From NCBI RefSeq assembly GCF_006335125.1, contig NZ_VDMO01000018.1:1-64000 (forward strand): DNA of 64,000 nt. The letters run 5' to 3'. A program made the position numbers and the translations under genes. Origin of the DNA: Deinococcus radiopugnans ATCC 19172. Its GTDB lineage: Bacteria > Deinococcota > Deinococci > Deinococcales > Deinococcaceae. Shown here in pieces: positions 58,460-64,000 of this stretch. The notes beneath the pieces were generated by a model. That model saw only the letters and a list, made by a program, of their open reading frames with translations, was not told the origin of the DNA and made no database searches. The first letter of the stretch is position 1. Every line of letters begins with the position of its first letter.

Positions 58460-58611
58460 GCGGGGCTGCCCCTGGACCGGGCCACAAGACCTGATATTCC
58501 ACCCGGCCACCCGCAGACACCGAATGAGGTGGCGCGGACGACTTCGCCCGGCGGCGTGCGGGCCGGTCTTCCCATTCACAATGGCCCGCATGCTCTAGAC
58601 TGCCGCCCAGT

Positions 58612-59763
<1,152 letters not shown>

Positions 59764-59811
59764 ACCACACCGACAGTCCGGGCCGCACCGACCACAACGC
59801 GCCGCCTCTGC

Positions 59812-59817
59812 CATAAT
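59812..59817 (+). promoter_or_regulatory. -10 box of leaderless asnS mRNA
   Basis: CATAAT ends seven bases before the asnS ATG. Confidence 0.5.
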
Positions 59818-59824
59818 TCCGCGC

Positions 59825-61168
<1,344 letters not shown>

Positions 61169-61196
61169 GTCAGAATTCTGAAATGGGGCGCTGGGC

Positions 61197-61202
61197 TATG
61201 CT
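61197..61202 (+). promoter_or_regulatory. -10 box of leaderless mRNA, lipoprotein gene
   Basis: TATGCT ends seven bases before the ATG at 61210. Confidence 0.55.
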
Positions 61203-61209
61203 CGCACCG

Positions 61210-61680
61210 ATGAAACTGCCTTTCGCTCTGCTCACCCCCGTCATGATGATTTTGCTCGGTGCCTGCGCCCCCACCGCCAGCCAGGAACAGGCGCTGGTTG
61301 ATCCGGTCTTTGCCCCTGGGCAGGTCTGGGAGGTGGCCTGGGAGGATGGACTGAAACCCTCGACGGTCACCATCCCCGTTCTCCATTCCAACGAGAGAGG
61401 CATGGTGTTTTACGTTGGCGAGGAAATGCAGGGCATCGATAACGCTTCGGCCTCGTTCTCGGCCGGCGGTGACATCAAACCTCACATTTCCATCAACGTG
61501 AGCAAAGCTCCTTACGGCCAGAAACGAGACTGCAACGGCCTGATCAACGCTCCTGTTGAAGTCGGTCAGACTGTCCAGGGCGTCTACGCTTTCCAGACGG
61601 CGCGGGGCGTGTACGGCGATTACGTCAGAACCGGCAGCAAAGAGGGCTTGTCGAACTGCACCATGAAGAGGCTCAAATAG
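61210..61680 (+). CDS. Small lipoprotein of unknown function
   Basis: A 156-residue exported protein with the lipobox LLGAC after a hydrophobic signal peptide (MKLPFALLTPVMMILLGAC). The mature part has PGQVWEVAWEDG, and two Cys near the middle and end (RDCNGL, SNCTMK) that could form a disulfide. No family is recognised. The ATG is fixed by TATGCT seven bases upstream. It is convergent with the lipid kinase. Confidence 0.8.
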   Translation: MKLPFALLTPVMMILLGACAPTASQEQALVDPVFAPGQVWEVAWEDGLKPSTVTIPVLHSNERGMVFYVGEEMQGIDNASASFSAGGDIKPHISINVSKAPYGQKRDCNGLINAPVEVGQTVQGVYAFQTARGVYGDYVRTGSKEGLSNCTMKRLK

Positions 61681-61705
61681 ACTGAGTTTTAAACTCGGGC
61701 GTCTC

Positions 61706-62641
61706 TTAGCCGTTCAACAACTTCACCGCGCCTGCCAGGACCCTCACCCGGATCGCAGTGACCTGACCGTGCAGGTCACCGTCCAGGTGGAGCGGCGTGG
61801 GTGCGTCCCAGCGCACCGTGACCTCGCGGCCCTGCGCGGCGTGAACCTGCGGCTGGTCCAGATGGGTGCCGCGCAGCACACGCAGCATCAGGCCCACCAG
61901 TTGCAGGCGGTTCATGGGGCCGCCCGCCACCACGTCCAGCAGGCCATCGCGCGGGCTGGACTGCGGGCTGATGCGGAAGCCGCCGCCGTAGCGGGTGCCG
62001 TTCATCACGGCGACGATGGGGCTGGGGCCGCTGTAAAAGGATTGGCCGTCCAGCGCGATCTGCACGCCGGACAGATGCAGCTCACGGATGGTGGCGACGG
62101 CAGCCCAGGCGTAACGGGCAAAGCCCTGAAAGCGGGCTGGGGCATGCGCCATGTTGGCGGTCACGGCGGCGTCGAAGCCCAGGCCCAGACCATTCAGCAG
62201 AATGTGGGTGCGGCCCGCGCCGTCGCCCTCAAGAATGCGGACCTCCAACGCGTCCACGTCGCGGGGCTGAAAGCTCAGGCGGTCCAGCGCCTCGGCGAAG
62301 TGGCCGGTCTTCAGGCCCAGCATGCCCGCGAAGTCGTTGCCGGTGCCCAGCGGCACCACCGCCAGCGGCCGGCCCGGCCGCTGTGGAACCGACACCAGCG
62401 CGGGCAGCAGCGCGCCCACTGTGCCGTCGCCGCCCACCGCCAGCACACCAATCTGGGGCGGCAGCGCCTGGATGCGGGCCAGGGCGTCGTCGCCGCTGCC
62501 CTCCAGGATCAGCTCGAAGGGCTGGCCGCGCCGCTTCAGCTCGGCCTCCAGACGCGGCCACTCGCGCGTTGCCAGCCCCCCGCCCGCGTTGGGATTGAGA
62601 ACGACGGCCAGCGGGGGAACCGAAGATTGGGAAGCGCTCAC
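61706..62641 (-). CDS. YegS/DagK-family lipid kinase (second paralogue)
   Basis: A 311-residue diacylglycerol-kinase-like enzyme. [32 protein letters not shown] and the loop [14 protein letters not shown] are the signatures. It keeps the canonical GTGND loop, unlike the paralogue at 38135-39094. The GTG at 62641 is near a TATGAT (nine bases before it). It follows wecB on the same strand by 31 bases. Confidence 0.88.
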   Translation of the reverse strand: MSASQSSVPPLAVVLNPNAGGGLATREWPRLEAELKRRGQPFELILEGSGDDALARIQALPPQIGVLAVGGDGTVGALLPALVSVPQRPGRPLAVVPLGTGNDFAGMLGLKTGHFAEALDRLSFQPRDVDALEVRILEGDGAGRTHILLNGLGLGFDAAVTANMAHAPARFQGFARYAWAAVATIRELHLSGVQIALDGQSFYSGPSPIVAVMNGTRYGGGFRISPQSSPRDGLLDVVAGGPMNRLQLVGLMLRVLRGTHLDQPQVHAAQGREVTVRWDAPTPLHLDGDLHGQVTAIRVRVLAGAVKLLNG

Positions 62642-62672
62642 GTACAACACATCATATGCGCTGGACCGTGCT

Positions 62673-63809
62673 CTAGCGCCAGTCGTCCGGGCGCTCGCCC
62701 AGGCCGAAGTGCCAAGCGACGGCACGTGCAATGCGCCCGGAGGCCTGCCCGTCGCCGTAGGGATTGCGGGCCTCGCGCATGGCCTGCAGGGTGGCGGGGC
62801 GGTCCAGCAGCTCGTTCAGGACCGTCTCAAGCTGCGCGGGGTCATTGCCGGCCAGCCGCAGCACGCCTGCTTCCAGTCCCTCGGGACGCTCAGTGACGTT
62901 GCGCAGGACCGCCACCGGCACGCCCAGCGCCGCGCCCTCCTCCTGCAGGCCGCCGCTGTCGGTGGCCAGCAGCTTTGACGCCGCCATCAGCGGGGCCATG
63001 TCGCTGTAGTCCAGAGGGTCCGTCAGTTCGAAGTTGGGCAGACCCTGCAGCACCGGACGCACGGCTTCCTGCACGGCGGGCGACAGGTGCACCGGGTAGA
63101 TGAAATGGTGGTCCGGGTGCGCCTGCGCCACGTTTGCCAGCGCCCCCGCCATCTCACGCATCATGGGCTGGTTCTCGCGGCGGTGCATGGTCACGGTCAC
63201 CAGCGGCTGACCGGCGTCCACGCGCGCCTGCCACGCGGCGCGCAGCGGCACGCGCCCGGCCACCTCGCGCACGGCGTCCACGGCGGTCTGGCCGGTCACG
63301 AAGATGCCCGCCTCCGGCTTGCCCTCGCGCAGCAGGTTGGCCCGGCTGCCCGTGGTGGGCGAGAAATCCAGCGCGCTCAGCACGCCGGTCAGGCGGCGGT
63401 TGGCCTCTTCCGGGAAGGGCTCTTGCAGGTCACCGCTGCGCAGCCCCGCCTCCACGTGGCCCACCGGAATGCCCTCGTAAAAGGCCGACAGGGCCACACA
63501 GAACGACGTGGAGGTGTCGCCGTGGACCAGCACCAGGTCCGCGCCCATCTCGCGCAGCACGCGTCCGGCCTGCGGCACGATGCGGGCGGTCAGGTCCGCG
63601 AGGGTCTGGCGCTCGGTCATCACGTTCAGGTCACGGTCCGGGGTCAGGCCGAAGACGTTCAGCGCGCCGTCGAGCATCTGGCGCTGCTGCCCGGTGGACA
63701 GGATCAGCGGCTGCAGTCCAGGCTGGGCGGCCAACGCCGCGTACACCGGGGCCATCTTGGTGGCTTCCGGGCGGGTCCCGAAGGCGAGAACGATCCGTTT
63801 GTCAGTCAT
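62673..63809 (-). CDS. wecB: UDP-N-acetylglucosamine 2-epimerase (non-hydrolysing)
   Basis: A 378-residue GT-B-fold epimerase that makes UDP-ManNAc for cell-surface polysaccharides. [39 protein letters not shown] and [10 protein letters not shown] are all present. The ATG at 63809 overlaps the stop of an upstream gene in an ATGA pattern, so both belong to one operon that continues beyond the window. Confidence 0.95.
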   Translation of the reverse strand: MTDKRIVLAFGTRPEATKMAPVYAALAAQPGLQPLILSTGQQRQMLDGALNVFGLTPDRDLNVMTERQTLADLTARIVPQAGRVLREMGADLVLVHGDTSTSFCVALSAFYEGIPVGHVEAGLRSGDLQEPFPEEANRRLTGVLSALDFSPTTGSRANLLREGKPEAGIFVTGQTAVDAVREVAGRVPLRAAWQARVDAGQPLVTVTMHRRENQPMMREMAGALANVAQAHPDHHFIYPVHLSPAVQEAVRPVLQGLPNFELTDPLDYSDMAPLMAASKLLATDSGGLQEEGAALGVPVAVLRNVTERPEGLEAGVLRLAGNDPAQLETVLNELLDRPATLQAMREARNPYGDGQASGRIARAVAWHFGLGERPDDWR

Positions 63810-64000
63810 GGCACATCCTTGAAGAAGACATCGAGACGCGGGCCGGGCAGCAACGTCGCCGCGACCACGGGGGAAACAGTGCGGACCAGCGCGCCGGGAC
63901 TGGCGGGCAGCGTGGTCAGCCCGGCCACATTACAAGAGATTGCAGAACGTACAGCCGGTGCCTGCGCCGCAGGCCGCCGAAGCGGGAGGTGAAGCCGTGC
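63806..64000 (-). CDS. C-terminal end of a gene upstream of wecB (cut by window edge)
   Basis: One minus-strand frame is open from base 64000 to a TGA at 63806-63808 and encodes 64 residues ending [12 protein letters not shown]. The stop overlaps the wecB ATG, the same coupling seen across this genome, which supports it as a real gene end. The peptide is not recognised; it may belong to a polysaccharide or envelope gene by position. Confidence 0.5.
   Translation of the reverse strand, partial: ARLHLPLRRPAAQAPAVRSAISCNVAGLTTLPASPGALVRTVSPVVAATLLPGPRLDVFFKDVP

Noticed and set aside
61681..61705. GAGTTTTAAACTC palindrome between the lipoprotein and lipid kinase genes as a terminator
   Set aside because: The stem is only six bases of A-T-rich pairs with a one-base centre, too short to form a hairpin loop.

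Overview
The window is a stretch of a high-GC chromosome that reads as Deinococcus. The evidence is the gene content (a T-box-regulated cupin-ileS unit, a bacillithiol BshA, a fused 3-oxoacid CoA-transferase, a YbjN-fold protein of the DR1245 type, uvrC, pdxST), the frequent GTG/TTG starts, and many -10 hexamers placed only 6-7 bases before the start codon, as expected for leaderless mRNAs in this genus. The species cannot be fixed from the sequence. I see no rRNA, tRNA or CRISPR array.

Layout. 1-300: tail of a transposase and copy A of a ~135-bp repeat. 326-11314: a seven-gene glycan-use operon on the minus strand (binding protein, two permeases, four glycosidases) with its LacI-type repressor and two matching palindromic operators; no transport ATPase is present. 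11477-13752: PAP2 phosphatase, a 50-residue small ORF with its own terminator, and an SDR. 13846-19397: uvrC, a CrtA-like protein, a histidine phosphatase, bshA, degV. 19461-23443: ileS and a cupin gene behind a T-box leader. 23610-28428: rho with a short leader ORF, a LysM/M23 peptidase, a lone receiver protein, pdxS and pdxT. 28491-33327: a minus-strand cluster for murein peptide recycling and related steps (NlpC/P60 peptidase, dipeptide epimerase, Gfo/Idh oxidoreductase; HAD hydrolase and M19 dipeptidase). 33518-39490: aminotransferase, phosphoesterase, lnt, a solitary tyrosine recombinase, a lipid kinase, an IPT lipoprotein. 39593-42642: hisS-aspS. 42728-44880: two tandem alpha/beta hydrolases and a secreted protein. 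44881-45357: a terminator and copy B of the repeat. 45357-49613: sucCD, an Xaa-Pro peptidase, RlpA-like protein, YbjN protein. 49725-55064: CoA-transferase-thiolase pair, malic enzyme, thioesterase. 55120-64000: YihY, Na+/H+ antiporter, hisA, glycosyltransferase, asnS, lipoprotein, second lipid kinase, wecB and the end of an upstream gene.

The most interesting unexplained signals are non-coding. One is an AT-rich three-half-site palindromic element found five times with fixed spacing, always next to gene 3' ends. Another is the inverted pair of ~135-bp repeats with terminal inverted repeats. A third is a 27-codon ORF whose stop overlaps the rho start. Most genes are housekeeping; the glycan operon, the recombinase and the repeats are the accessory parts.
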